Source: Clostridium sp. (GTDB lineage Bacteria > Bacillota > Dethiobacteria > Dethiobacterales > Dethiobacteraceae). Taken from it: a stretch of 64,000 nucleotides of DNA. Under the pieces are notes generated by a model, which was not told the origin of the DNA, ran no database searches, and saw nothing but the letters and a program-made list of their open reading frames with translations. The stretch lies in the NCBI GenBank assembly GCA_018335695.1, contig JAGXRV010000094.1:1-64000 (forward strand). Direction: 5' to 3'. Position numbers and translations under genes: made by a program. Below are positions 1 through 7,888 of this stretch, in pieces (within the stretch, counting starts at the first letter, position 1; each line of letters starts with the position of its first letter).

Positions 1-410
1 AAAAACCACTTCACCTTTTAGGCTTATAGGTTTCCACTTTACAAGTCTTCCTTGTGCAGGGGAGGGTCTCCCCAGTTCACTGCCTTATCTTTGTTACCAT
101 ACCGTTCCCTTTACGCCGAGAGATTCTTCGGTGCTGCTTCCAAGCTCTTTGCACCTTCCATGGTCTTCGCCCATTAGCACGAGGCTCGACTTCTCCTTTT
201 CCCCCTTGCGAGGCCTTTTTGTCGACGCGGCAGGATTCACTTAATGTTGCGGTCTGGCAACTTGCTCGCCCTGTCTCTGACAGGTACTTCTGTCGATACG
301 CTTCTACGCACGGATTTCTCCCTACATAGGTATCCTAGCTATGGGGCGTCTTGGCACTTACCCCAACCGGACTTGCACCGGCAAGATAACACGTGCTTAT
401 CTGGGCACGC
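1..410 (-). mobile_element. Group II intron, 5' part only
   Basis: Read on the minus strand from about 410 leftwards, this non-coding stretch resembles the 5' ribozyme portion of a bacterial group II intron. It has a GCGUGCCC-like 5' end (near the usual GUGYG), the 'GGTGCAAGTCC' element near position 375, and 'GAACTGGGGAGACCC' near position 75. Short reading frames here have no credible protein content. The reverse transcriptase ORF and domains V/VI would lie beyond the left edge. The exact 5' junction could be 408 or 410. Insertion right behind a terminator fits class C introns. The call rests on remembered motif patterns, not on a covariance search. Confidence 0.65.
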
Positions 411-414
411 TGCT

Positions 415-446
415 AAAAAAAGCGCTGCTAGATAAAACGCAGCGCT
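415..446 (-). terminator. Rho-independent terminator of the ABC transporter operon
   Basis: An 8-bp perfect stem (AGCGCTGC at 439-446 pairing with 421-428 on the minus strand) with a 10-nt loop is followed by a run of T. The loop contains the stop codon of the upstream permease gene. The intron begins a few bases after the T run. Confidence 0.8.
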
Positions 447-1717
447 TCTGCCGGATCAAGCTTTACTGCCTGCCGAGCCGGGATAATACCTGCTAAAAGG
501 CTAATCAGGATAGCAAGCAAAACGGACAAGCCAAACAAATCAAGCCTCCATGGCACCTGAATAGACATATCGGCCAGCAGCGGTCCGGCGTAGTAAGCCA
601 CAGCCATCCCCGCAAAGTATCCTAACATCCCGCCAAACAGACTGACTATGAGACCTTCCAGTAAAATAATTTTTACCACATCTGCTTTGCGGAAACCAAT
701 GGCGCGAAAAATGCCGATTTCGCGGGTTCGTTCCCGAACGGCTCCGGACATGGTAAGCCCCACCACCAGCATCCCCACAAAGAGAATCAGTACCGATACC
801 GATGTCCCGAACCTTACCAGCCTGGTAATCATTTCATCCCGACGAAGAGCTTCCTGACGCAGACTGGTGACTTCCACGTTGGGCAGCGCCTCTTGCAGTT
901 CGGCAAGCAGCACTTCCTCGGAACCTAAGCTATAATCTGCTGCCATTTCAATCAATGTCACTTGATCAGGGCGTCCCAAAAGTGCCTGAGCTGCGCTAAG
1001 ATTTAAGAGAATCTGCTCATCTTCGGCAGAACCACTATCTTTAAGAACGGCAAACACTTGAAATTCCCGCCCCGAGAGCGTCAACAAGTCACCCTCCATT
1101 ACACCCAAAGCAGCGGCTAGATTTGAACCGACCAAAATTTGCTCATCGCTTAACACTAAGCGGCTTAGATCCTCCCGCGCTAGATCCAGCATCGCAAAAT
1201 CCATTTCTTTTTCTGCTGCGGGCTCGGTCCCCTCAGTGTTGTTTCCGCTTTCGCTATACATTTCCTCCTCACTGCGCAAGCGCAACCAAGGCTTCACCAT
1301 AAATTCCTGCTGCGGATTTACGCCTACCACCACTACGTTCTGCCCTTCGGCATCGCCCGGATGTCCGCCGCCTGCGGTGGCCAGACCCAATAATTTTGGC
1401 GCCACCGCGCGAATTACTTCGCGTGAAGGGATATTTTCAATGGCAGCCACATCCTCGCCGCTCAACTGTTCGACATCAAAGAGCACTGCCGGCAATGTGA
1501 TGCCTCCGTAAGAAAAGGTTAGCTCTCCCGCATCCGGCATAATAATTACATTGGCGCCGAATTTAGCCACCTGTCTGGTCATTTCCGTTCTCATAGCTTC
1601 CACAACGCCGTAGACAGAAACCATAGTCGCTATCCCTATCAGCAAACCTAACAGCACAAAGAGCATTTTTGCCTTGCGTCGCCTGATGTTATTTAAGGCA
1701 ATATGATAAAGTTGCAT
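428..1717 (-). CDS. FtsX/MacB-type ABC transporter permease
   Basis: This 429-residue membrane protein has one N-terminal transmembrane helix (about residues 15-40), a large extracytoplasmic MacB-PCD-like domain (about 45-300) and three C-terminal helices (about 300-420) of the FtsX family. It carries the family-typical 'REIGIFRAIGFRKADV' segment and ends 'PAEALRFI'. It is the last gene of the five-gene operon and lies 12 nt after the ATPase gene. It is a paralogue of the permease at 2473-3672, so the two probably form a heterodimer with the ATPase between them. FtsX-type permeases usually act mechanically on periplasmic or extracellular partners rather than importing small solutes. The substrate is unknown; see the DUF2318 entry for context. 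Confidence 0.85.
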   Translation of the reverse strand: MQLYHIALNNIRRRKAKMLFVLLGLLIGIATMVSVYGVVEAMRTEMTRQVAKFGANVIIMPDAGELTFSYGGITLPAVLFDVEQLSGEDVAAIENIPSREVIRAVAPKLLGLATAGGGHPGDAEGQNVVVVGVNPQQEFMVKPWLRLRSEEEMYSESGNNTEGTEPAAEKEMDFAMLDLAREDLSRLVLSDEQILVGSNLAAALGVMEGDLLTLSGREFQVFAVLKDSGSAEDEQILLNLSAAQALLGRPDQVTLIEMAADYSLGSEEVLLAELQEALPNVEVTSLRQEALRRDEMITRLVRFGTSVSVLILFVGMLVVGLTMSGAVRERTREIGIFRAIGFRKADVVKIILLEGLIVSLFGGMLGYFAGMAVAYYAGPLLADMSIQVPWRLDLFGLSVLLAILISLLAGIIPARQAVKLDPAEALRFI

Positions 1718-1729
1718 TATATCCCTCCG

Positions 1730-2446
1730 TTACCGTTTGCCGGCAGAAACCAATTGTAAAAGCTCCGCTTTGTCCGTACACAGCCGGCCGTCCTTCATAA
1801 TAATCGTGCGGCTCATATAGCGAGTGTTCTCCGGATTGTGAGTCACCATCAGCACCGTCAGCCCGTCTTCATTCAGACGCTGAAACAATGCCATAATTTC
1901 ATCACCTGTTTTTGTATCCAGGCTGCCTGTCGGCTCGTCGGCAAGCAACACAGGAGGCTCATTAACAATCGCCCGGGCGATAGCCACCCGCTCCTGCTCA
2001 CCGCCCGACAACTGATTTGGCAGCCTGTTCATTTTTCCGGCCAACCCCACCCGGCAAAGAACGCTTCCCGCCATTTCACGCTTTTCTTTATTAGACTTTT
2101 TGACGGTCGTCAAAGGGAGCATTACATTTTCGAGAGCCGTTAAATATGGGATTAACTGAAACTGTTGAAAGACAAAACCCAAGTATTCCCGCCGAAAATC
2201 GGCGCGCTTTTCCTGCGAAAGGGCGTAGACGTCAATCCCGTCAACCTCCACACTGCCGGATGTCGGCGGATTAAGTGCGCCAAGAATGGAAAGCAGCGTA
2301 CTCTTACCCGAACCGGATTGACCCATCACAGCCACCGATTCTCCCTTGTCAATATTCAAGCTTACGCCACGCAGCGCTTGTACTTCATCGCCCATCGATT
2401 TATATACTTTTGTCAGGTTCTTCATTGCAATCATAACTTCAGCCAT
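1730..2446 (-). CDS. ABC transporter ATP-binding protein (LolD/MacB type)
   Basis: Cytoplasmic ATPase subunit of the operon's ABC transporter, 238 residues. Visible motifs are Walker A 'GQSGSGKST', Q-loop '[11 protein letters not shown]', signature '[14 protein letters not shown]', Walker B '[12 protein letters not shown]' and the H-loop 'VTHNPE', the layout of the MacB/LolD subfamily that pairs with FtsX-type permeases. A TTG start at 2476 would add ten residues, but the ATG at 2446 has a strong AAAGGAGG about 7 nt upstream and gives the usual length. The gene sits between its two permease genes, which supports a heteromeric transporter. Confidence 0.92.
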   Translation of the reverse strand: MAEVMIAMKNLTKVYKSMGDEVQALRGVSLNIDKGESVAVMGQSGSGKSTLLSILGALNPPTSGSVEVDGIDVYALSQEKRADFRREYLGFVFQQFQLIPYLTALENVMLPLTTVKKSNKEKREMAGSVLCRVGLAGKMNRLPNQLSGGEQERVAIARAIVNEPPVLLADEPTGSLDTKTGDEIMALFQRLNEDGLTVLMVTHNPENTRYMSRTIIMKDGRLCTDKAELLQLVSAGKR

Positions 2447-2472
2447 CCTCTTTCCTCCTTTACTTTGTTCGC

Positions 2473-3672
2473 TCAAATGTAGCGCAGTGCCTCAGCCGGG
2501 TCAAGCTGAGCAGCTTTTACTGCCGGGTAAGCGCTCGCGAGAACAGCCAACACGGCGGACAACAAAACAGCAGGCAGAATCAGCTCGGTCCGCAGAGGAA
2601 CGTCTCCTTGAATCTGAGCCAAAAACGGCCCGGCCACCTGAGCTACGGCGCTGCCCAAAATATATCCTGCCAAGCCTCCCATTGCGCTTACTATTGCCGC
2701 CTCCAGGAAGATAATTTCCATCACATGAACCCGACGGAAGCCGATAGCTCTAAAAATTCCAATTTCGCGTGTTCGTTCGTTAACAGAGGAAAGCATGGTT
2801 GTCAAAACCACCAGCGCCGCAATCAACAAAACTACTCCGGAGAGCGCAAAACCAAAAGCTGAAAACTGATCAATAGTCTGATAGCGAAACATGGCGGCTT
2901 GCCTCAGAGCAATAACCCTGCCGTTAGGCAAAGCTGCGGAAAGTCCCGCCACAACTTCTTCAATAGGACAGAAATTGCACCAAGCAGAAACCTCAATCAT
3001 CGACAATTGACCCGGACGGCCCAAAAGTCCTTGCACAGCGGCTAAGTCGGCATAAATCAAACCATCTTCCTCAGCACCAAGCTCATTTAGGATGCCAAAT
3101 ACAGAAAAAGTACGCTCATTAATGACCAGCGTGTCGCCCACCCTTTTCTCCAGGTGCTGCGCCGCCGAAGAGCCTAAAATCACGCCGTCTTCAGGCACAT
3201 CCAATAGAGCCAAATCGCCCACCTTGCCTCCGGCCGGCACGCCTGCCTGTTCACGCAGAGAAAACCAAGGCTTCTGGGTAAACTCTTGTTTTGCTTCCAC
3301 GCCCACAATCAGCGCGTTTTGCCCGTCAGCCTTAACAGCGCCAACCAGCTTAGGAGAAACAATATTAATGTATTCCGCGACTACTGACTGGCGAATCTTA
3401 GGCAGGTCAGCCATCGTCAATTCCTGCACATCAAAGATCACATCAGATACTACTGTGTCGCCAAAGCTTAATTCAACCCCTTCGGAACGCGGCACAATCA
3501 CAGCGTTGGCACCAAACTCGTCAATTCTGTCACCCAACTCCAGACGCATGGCTTGGACTATACTCATGAGAGCGACTACGGTAGCAACCCCCACCACCAG
3601 ACCTAAAGTCAGAAAGAGCATTTTCATTCTGCGTCGTTTCAGGTTGTTAGCGGCAATCTGCAATAGATTCAT
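2473..3672 (-). CDS. FtsX/MacB-type ABC transporter permease
   Basis: This 399-residue permease has the same layout as the protein at 428-1717: one N-terminal helix (about 15-40), a MacB-PCD-like outer domain, then three helices (about 270-395) with 'REIGIFRAIGFRRVHV' and the end 'PAEALRYI'. One difference is 'CNFC' (about residues 232-235) in the outer domain, a possible redox or metal-binding pair that its paralogue lacks. It is followed closely by the ATPase gene and preceded by the small Cys-rich gene. In the Campylobacter P19 cluster, two such permeases also stand next to a DUF2318 gene. Confidence 0.85.
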   Translation of the reverse strand: MNLLQIAANNLKRRRMKMLFLTLGLVVGVATVVALMSIVQAMRLELGDRIDEFGANAVIVPRSEGVELSFGDTVVSDVIFDVQELTMADLPKIRQSVVAEYINIVSPKLVGAVKADGQNALIVGVEAKQEFTQKPWFSLREQAGVPAGGKVGDLALLDVPEDGVILGSSAAQHLEKRVGDTLVINERTFSVFGILNELGAEEDGLIYADLAAVQGLLGRPGQLSMIEVSAWCNFCPIEEVVAGLSAALPNGRVIALRQAAMFRYQTIDQFSAFGFALSGVVLLIAALVVLTTMLSSVNERTREIGIFRAIGFRRVHVMEIIFLEAAIVSAMGGLAGYILGSAVAQVAGPFLAQIQGDVPLRTELILPAVLLSAVLAVLASAYPAVKAAQLDPAEALRYI

Positions 3673-3700
3673 CTATTCACCCCCATCCCCTGCGAAACCG

Positions 3701-4090
3701 TCAGGACATCCGGAAGAGTTGACCGGAAGCATAGCCTATCCGCATCACTCTTCTTCCGCCTTTGTAAATATAAATCTCCTGGTGACAGCCAAAATCCCGA
3801 ACCCTCGCCTGCACATCAGCTATTTCCGTATCGCCGCTGTTCTCCGCATAGAATTCCAGCCCAATCCGTACCAATTCCTCTTCTGTGAGGCTGGACGCAG
3901 CTCCGCTTGCGACACCGCACCCGCCGCAACCACCTGCGCCGGAGCCGGCGCGGGCGTCGATGTAATTGTTAATGCCCATCATCGCTACCAAAGCAATTAG
4001 AGTGATTAAAAGGTAATCCTTAAAACTGCCGCCGCCCCTTTTTGCCGTTGTGCCGACTAATTCCTCTTCTTGGTAAATTTCCTTTGTCAT
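3701..4090 (-). CDS. Small membrane-anchored Cys-rich protein, function unknown
   Basis: This 129-residue protein is not recognised as a named family. It has a hydrophilic start, one transmembrane helix (about 28-42, 'YLLITLIALVAMMGI'), then a Gly/Cys stretch 'GGCGGCG' around residue 55 and a folded-looking C-terminal part with one more Cys ('FGCHQEIYIY'). The tail is probably extracytoplasmic. It lies between the DUF2318 gene and the first permease gene, all in one direction, so it probably works with the transporter. The Cys cluster could bind a metal or undergo thiol chemistry; this is inference from composition and context. Confidence 0.7.
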   Translation of the reverse strand: MTKEIYQEEELVGTTAKRGGGSFKDYLLITLIALVAMMGINNYIDARAGSGAGGCGGCGVASGAASSLTEEELVRIGLEFYAENSGDTEIADVQARVRDFGCHQEIYIYKGGRRVMRIGYASGQLFRMS

Positions 4091-4120
4091 AACTATCCGC
4101 CTCTCTTTTCTTTCTGTTTT

Positions 4121-4711
4121 TTAGAGCGCACGAATCCGCCAGTTAAGCACTTCCTGCAAGTCAATAACGACCATCCCGTCTGCTACTCTGCCATTCATAT
4201 TAACCGGCGGATAAGAGCCGCAGACCACCGCACCCGAAATAAATTGGTGATCCTCAATAGTATAAGTGGTCCGGCATGCATCACACACAAGCGTTTCACC
4301 GGCCAAGGAAAAAGTTTGACCGCGGCATGGCTCACACATGCTGCTGCCGACAAATAGCCGTCCGGTAGGAGTAAGATAAGCCATTAGCGGCACTAGCGTC
4401 CCCTGGTCATTTTCCGCGCTGAAAGAAACGATGCTGTAACGCTCTAAATCAGCGAGTGGAAACTTGATCTGACCGCCTTCAATCAACGGTTCTATCGCCG
4501 TCATGGAAATAAAACGTCCTACATATGAACGCTCCGCCGTCACCGGTTCCCCAAAATATACCACTTCAGCCTGAGTATCATTACCAACAAATTGAGAATA
4601 GACAAATCCAAGCGCCAGGAGGATAACCACAATCCCGGCAATCAGCGGCAACTTACTTTTATCCGGCTGAACAAACTGCTCTTTTTTCCCAATCGCTCTC
4701 TTCTTAGTCAC
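4121..4711 (-). CDS. DUF2318 domain protein, membrane anchored
   Basis: First gene of the transporter operon, 196 residues. There is one N-terminal transmembrane helix (about 22-40), then an extracytoplasmic domain with two CxxC pairs ('SSMCEPCRGQTF' and 'LVCDACRTTY') and a later 'VVCGSYPP', the DUF2318 pattern. In Campylobacter jejuni a DUF2318 gene sits beside two FtsX-type permease genes and an ATPase gene in the P19 iron-uptake locus. FTR1 permease and P19 are both missing here. A role in metal or thiol handling is inferred. A sigma-A-like promoter and a BlaI-like dyad lie upstream. Confidence 0.8.
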   Translation of the reverse strand: MTKKRAIGKKEQFVQPDKSKLPLIAGIVVILLALGFVYSQFVGNDTQAEVVYFGEPVTAERSYVGRFISMTAIEPLIEGGQIKFPLADLERYSIVSFSAENDQGTLVPLMAYLTPTGRLFVGSSMCEPCRGQTFSLAGETLVCDACRTTYTIEDHQFISGAVVCGSYPPVNMNGRVADGMVVIDLQEVLNWRIRAL

Positions 4712-4743
4712 AAATAGCCCCCCTGAATTTTTTACTTATTTTC

Positions 4744-4797
4744 TACTAACCATTGTAGTAGATGATTTTATTATACGGCAGCGGCTGAGGAAATACA
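4744..4797 (-). promoter_or_regulatory. Promoter and BlaI-like operator of the DUF2318/ABC operon
   Basis: On the minus strand TTGTAT (4792-4797) and TATAAT (4769-4774) are separated by 17 nt. Just downstream of the -10 lies the dyad TACTA-N7-TAGTA (4744-4760), placed to block initiation. The same pattern, TACTA-N7-TAGTT, occurs at the promoter of the BlaI-type gene 1.8 kb away, and the two sites share the 12-mer CATCTACTACAA on opposite strands. Confidence 0.6.
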
Positions 4798-4871
4798 ATA
4801 GCTAATTTGCGGTCAATCAACTTTATTTCATCCTTCTATCATCCGCTCCTACTTAACGCTCTCCTCAAGCC

Positions 4872-5023
4872 CCCTCACCCTAGCCCTCTCCCCCTGAAGG
4901 GGGAGAGGGGAGAAAGCCAACAATTCCCCTCTCCCTCTGGGAGAGGCCGTGCTCAATCCCCTCTCCCTCTGGGAGAGGCCGTGCTTAATCCCCTCTCCCT
5001 CTGGGAGAGGGTTAGGGTGAGGG
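4872..5023. repeat. MITE-like element with internal 32-bp tandem repeats
   Basis: The gap 4712-5077 holds no gene. It contains an element bounded by 21-bp inverted repeats (4872-4892 and 5003-5023, one mismatch) of the CCCTCACCCTAACCCTCTCCC type. Inside are two full 32-bp units (4926-4957, 4958-4989) and a partial third, each with the short palindrome CCCTCTCCCTCTGGGAGAGG. Related sequence occurs near 19468-19540 and 36380-36460. This is a common REP-like intergenic family; no transposase is encoded here. Confidence 0.8.
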
Positions 5024-5077
5024 CAAAAATGAGAAGGATTACATGCAACGAGGACACATCTCTATCGAAATAACAGC

Positions 5078-6049
5078 TTAGCAAATCAGACCCAAAAAGA
5101 GAATGGTCATGACAAACATGGAGGAATTGAGCATTGAGAACAAATAACCAGGCAACGCAGCTTTTTGCTCATTTCCTGCCAAAAGAGCCGTAACCCGCTG
5201 CTCCATCTCACGCTCTCTCCCTGTGAAGTTTGCAAAAAACCCGGGACGGAGCTGTTGCCGGTCAAGCAACAGGCGCCACACTTTAAGCAGTGTAGCCGCA
5301 TACTGACGCTGACTGCCTAACAATTCCGCAGTCTCCAAATCACAGAGTCTCTCCCGCTCCAACATGTACCTGTCGAGCAAAATAGTACTAAAAGGAGTAA
5401 AAATCATCATGTCGCGCAGTAAATGCAGCAACCAGCCAATCAGCATATCTTTGCGCCGGATATGAACCAATTCATGAGTCAAAACTCCCGCCAATTCAGC
5501 ATCGGTAAGCTGCGGCAAGATAAATGTATTCACTACGACCACCGGACGATAAAATCCAGCCGCAAAAGCGGCAAATCCCCTTTGACCGGTAAAGATCAGC
5601 CTCGGCACAGCTATCCGCCACCGGCGGCAGCAGTTTCGGATAATTGACTCTACACGATGCCGCTCTTCTTTAGTAGGCTCCAGAGAAGAAGCCTGCGTCC
5701 GCCAAAGATAGATACTGCCGGCCAAAGCTTTCAGCAGACCAACAATTATGAGCAAAACCAAGAGCGGCGCTAAAAAACTAATCGCCGCTTTGCCGATGTT
5801 GCAAAGCGCCTCAAAATAAACCCAGAAAAGACCCCCAGGCAGTAATCCTGTCTGGCATCTTTTTTCCAACACAGTATGGTAAAGGGCAAAACCGGCAAAA
5901 GGAGCAATAAGTACCATTAAATAGAGGCTCTTGCGCTGTTTTGGATGTTTGATATTAAAAAGTTTAAGCGCAATGCAGAGAGCGGGGAAAATAAAAAAAT
6001 AGCCAAAGAAAACATAGATAAAGAATGAGTGCAGGTCAGTTGCCCTCAT
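5078..6049 (-). CDS. M56 (BlaR1/MecR1-type) membrane metallopeptidase
   Basis: This roughly 320-residue integral membrane peptidase has several hydrophobic segments in its first 120 residues, a zinc motif 'LTHELVHIRRKD' (HExxH) in the middle and a last helix at the C-terminus. It lacks the penicillin-binding sensor domain of true BlaR1/MecR1, so the signal it senses is unlikely to be a beta-lactam. Its start overlaps the end of the BlaI-type repressor gene. In this pairing the peptidase normally triggers inactivation of the repressor. ATG 6049 is preferred to GTG 6058 because AAGGTGG lies 5 nt upstream of it. Confidence 0.88.
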   Translation of the reverse strand: MRATDLHSFFIYVFFGYFFIFPALCIALKLFNIKHPKQRKSLYLMVLIAPFAGFALYHTVLEKRCQTGLLPGGLFWVYFEALCNIGKAAISFLAPLLVLLIIVGLLKALAGSIYLWRTQASSLEPTKEERHRVESIIRNCCRRWRIAVPRLIFTGQRGFAAFAAGFYRPVVVVNTFILPQLTDAELAGVLTHELVHIRRKDMLIGWLLHLLRDMMIFTPFSTILLDRYMLERERLCDLETAELLGSQRQYAATLLKVWRLLLDRQQLRPGFFANFTGREREMEQRVTALLAGNEQKAALPGYLFSMLNSSMFVMTILFLGLIC

Positions 6050-6467
6050 CTGTGCCACCTTCCTTGTGCTCTGCCAATAATCTCTCCAGTTTAGCTATTG
6101 TCTCCCGGTCATGGCGACCAACACGGGAAAGAAAATGCGACATGGTCGCCTCCGCAAAATCTTCCAGCAAACTATCTACCACGCTGCCGACTACGTTTAC
6201 TGTGAATTCATCCCGGCTTAAAGCAGGCTCATAGAAAGCCACATTGCCATTCTTGCGTTTGCGGAGAATCTTTTTATCTGAAAGACGCGCCATAATTGTC
6301 ATCACAGTGGTATAGGCAATTTCACGTCGAGACGACAGCTCTTCAAAAACATCTCTCACGCAGACCTCACAGCCTTTGCGCCAGATAATATCCATAACTT
6401 CGCTCTCCAGGCTGCCGAGCACTTTATTTAGACCATTCTGCCCCGGCTTAAAATCCATAGATTTCAC
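6036..6467 (-). CDS. BlaI/MecI/CopY family transcriptional repressor
   Basis: This 143-residue winged-helix repressor has the typical BlaI layout: DNA-binding part about 10-85 ('LGSLESEVMDIIW', 'IAYTTVMTIMARLSDKKILRKRKNGNVAFYEP') and a C-terminal dimerisation helix region. Start is GTG 6467 with AAGGAGG 8 nt upstream. It is followed by the M56 peptidase gene with overlap. Matching dyads at its own promoter and at the DUF2318/ABC operon suggest autoregulation and control of that operon; this is inference from sequence. Some BlaI-family repressors respond to copper (CopY) rather than through a peptidase, but the adjacent M56 gene argues for the peptidase route. Confidence 0.92.
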   Translation of the reverse strand: MKSMDFKPGQNGLNKVLGSLESEVMDIIWRKGCEVCVRDVFEELSSRREIAYTTVMTIMARLSDKKILRKRKNGNVAFYEPALSRDEFTVNVVGSVVDSLLEDFAEATMSHFLSRVGRHDRETIAKLERLLAEHKEGGTDEGN

Positions 6468-6493
6468 TTCGCCACCTCCTTGTTCCTGTCTCT

Positions 6494-6527
6494 ATTATAC
6501 TGCTCACATCTACTACAAGCAATAGTT
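6494..6527 (-). promoter_or_regulatory. Promoter and operator of the BlaI/M56 operon
   Basis: TATAAT (6494-6499, minus) is preceded at 17 nt by TTGCTT (6517-6522). The dyad TACTA-N7-TAGTT (6511-6527) overlaps the -35 and spacer. It matches the dyad at 4744-4760. Confidence 0.6.
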
Positions 6528-6577
6528 AAATAAGGAAAAAAGACGGTTGCAGAAACTTCGGGCAGAAAATCTCTCCG

Positions 6578-7153
6578 CTATTTACGGCTGCCTGGTTTAA
6601 CGGCAGGGATTCCTTCTTTGCAAAGGGGGCAGTCTGCGGCATGATAGGAGACTACATCTAAGCGAATGAGCGAAGAATATGGCACACCAAAATCTGCGCT
6701 GCCGCCGCTGCGATCGACAATCGTCCCCACACCCACCACATTGCCGCCCATACTGCCGACCAGTTCCAGCACTTCTTTAACCGAGCCGCCGGTCGTCACC
6801 ACATCCTCAAGGACGAGCACCCGCTCACCGGGCTGAATCACAAAGCCCCGGCGCAGCGCCATCGTTCCCTCTTTATCCCGCTCGGCAAATAATCCGCGCT
6901 TGCCCAAGGCTCGGGCAGTTTCATAGGCTATCACCACCCCGCCAAGAGCCGGACCTATACATAAATCAACATTAGCCGTTTTAAACGCTTCCGCCAAGGC
7001 GCCGCATAGTTCCTCCGCATATTGCGGGTGCTGAAAAACACGGGCACACTGCAAATAGGCGTTGCTGTGGCGTCCCGAAGTGAGCAGAAAATGTCCTTCC
7101 AACAGCACACCCGTTTCTTGAAAAATCTCCAGTACTCGATTTTTCGTCAACAT
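6578..7153 (-). CDS. pyrE: Orotate phosphoribosyltransferase
   Basis: Converts orotate and PRPP to orotidine 5'-monophosphate, fifth step of UMP synthesis. At 191 residues it has the usual length. The PRPP-binding loop '[13 protein letters not shown]' is near residues 110-122, and '[15 protein letters not shown]' near residue 23 is typical of the Thermus/Clostridia branch that carries extra C-terminal cysteines ('CPLCKEG'). It is the last gene of the pyrimidine operon, starting one base after the pyrF stop. Start ATG 7153 has a GGAGGG ribosome site overlapping the end of pyrF. Confidence 0.95.
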   Translation of the reverse strand: MLTKNRVLEIFQETGVLLEGHFLLTSGRHSNAYLQCARVFQHPQYAEELCGALAEAFKTANVDLCIGPALGGVVIAYETARALGKRGLFAERDKEGTMALRRGFVIQPGERVLVLEDVVTTGGSVKEVLELVGSMGGNVVGVGTIVDRSGGSADFGVPYSSLIRLDVVSYHAADCPLCKEGIPAVKPGSRK

Positions 7154-7154
7154 T

Positions 7155-7865
7155 TTAACCCTCCAGTTCTAATAACAGCCGCTTGACAGCTTCCAGCGGA
7201 TGGCTAGCGGCAGTAAGCGGCCGCCCAATCACTAAGTAATCGGCGCCCAGCCGCAAAGCCTCTTTGGGTGTTGCAACTCGGCTCTGATCATTGCCTGCAG
7301 CCCAGGCAGGCCTGATACCCGGCGTAACAATCAAAAAATTATTCCCGCAAACTGCGCGAATATACGGAATTTCCCCAGCGGCAGCAACAACACCATCCAA
7401 GCCTGCATCAAGGCAAAGCCGAGCAAGAGAGGCAACCTGTTCCTCCAGTGGTCGGGAAACACCGATTTCTTCTCGCATTTCCTCTGACGACATAGATGTA
7501 AGCACTGTCACGCCAAGCAGCAAAGGCGCGGCAACACCAAGTTTCTCGGCTCGTTTCTTTGCTGCCGCAGCCGTATCAGCCATCATTTTCTTGCCGCCGG
7601 CAGCATGAACGTTGAACATGAAAGCACCCAGACCCACTACAGCTTCCGCAGCGCGGGCAGTCGTATTAGGGATATCATGAAACTTTAAGTCAAGAAATAT
7701 TTTAATGCCGCTGTCGGCCAGTTTTTTTACCATCGCCGGTCCGCCGTTGTTATAGAGTTGCAAGCCGACTTTAAAGGCGCCTACGTAGCTTCCCAGTGTT
7801 GCCGTCAGCGAAAGCGCTTCTTGCTCTGTCTCCACATCCAGCGCCACAATTATTTTTTCCCGCAC
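7155..7865 (-). CDS. pyrF: Orotidine 5'-phosphate decarboxylase
   Basis: Final step of UMP synthesis, decarboxylating OMP. The 236-residue TIM barrel begins '[14 protein letters not shown]' and carries the catalytic '[12 protein letters not shown]' (Lys-Asp pair) near residues 56-67, plus the phosphate-binding end '[10 protein letters not shown]'. The start is GTG at 7865 with GGAG about 11 nt upstream. It lies between pyrD and pyrE in one operon. Confidence 0.95.
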   Translation of the reverse strand: MREKIIVALDVETEQEALSLTATLGSYVGAFKVGLQLYNNGGPAMVKKLADSGIKIFLDLKFHDIPNTTARAAEAVVGLGAFMFNVHAAGGKKMMADTAAAAKKRAEKLGVAAPLLLGVTVLTSMSSEEMREEIGVSRPLEEQVASLARLCLDAGLDGVVAAAGEIPYIRAVCGNNFLIVTPGIRPAWAAGNDQSRVATPKEALRLGADYLVIGRPLTAASHPLEAVKRLLLELEG

Positions 7866-7888
7866 CCGGATTCAACTCCTGTTTTCTA

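Noticed and set aside
54-435. Two plus-strand frames at the left edge (91 and 63 codons)
   Set aside because: Both lie in the group II intron-like RNA and have no ribosome site or recognisable protein pattern.
4872-5023. CRISPR array
   Set aside because: The tandem 32-bp units are contiguous with no unique spacers; it is a REP/MITE-like element.
5107-5301. Alternate 64-codon frame inside the M56 gene
   Set aside because: It is a shadow frame of the peptidase gene, which has clear HExxH and length.
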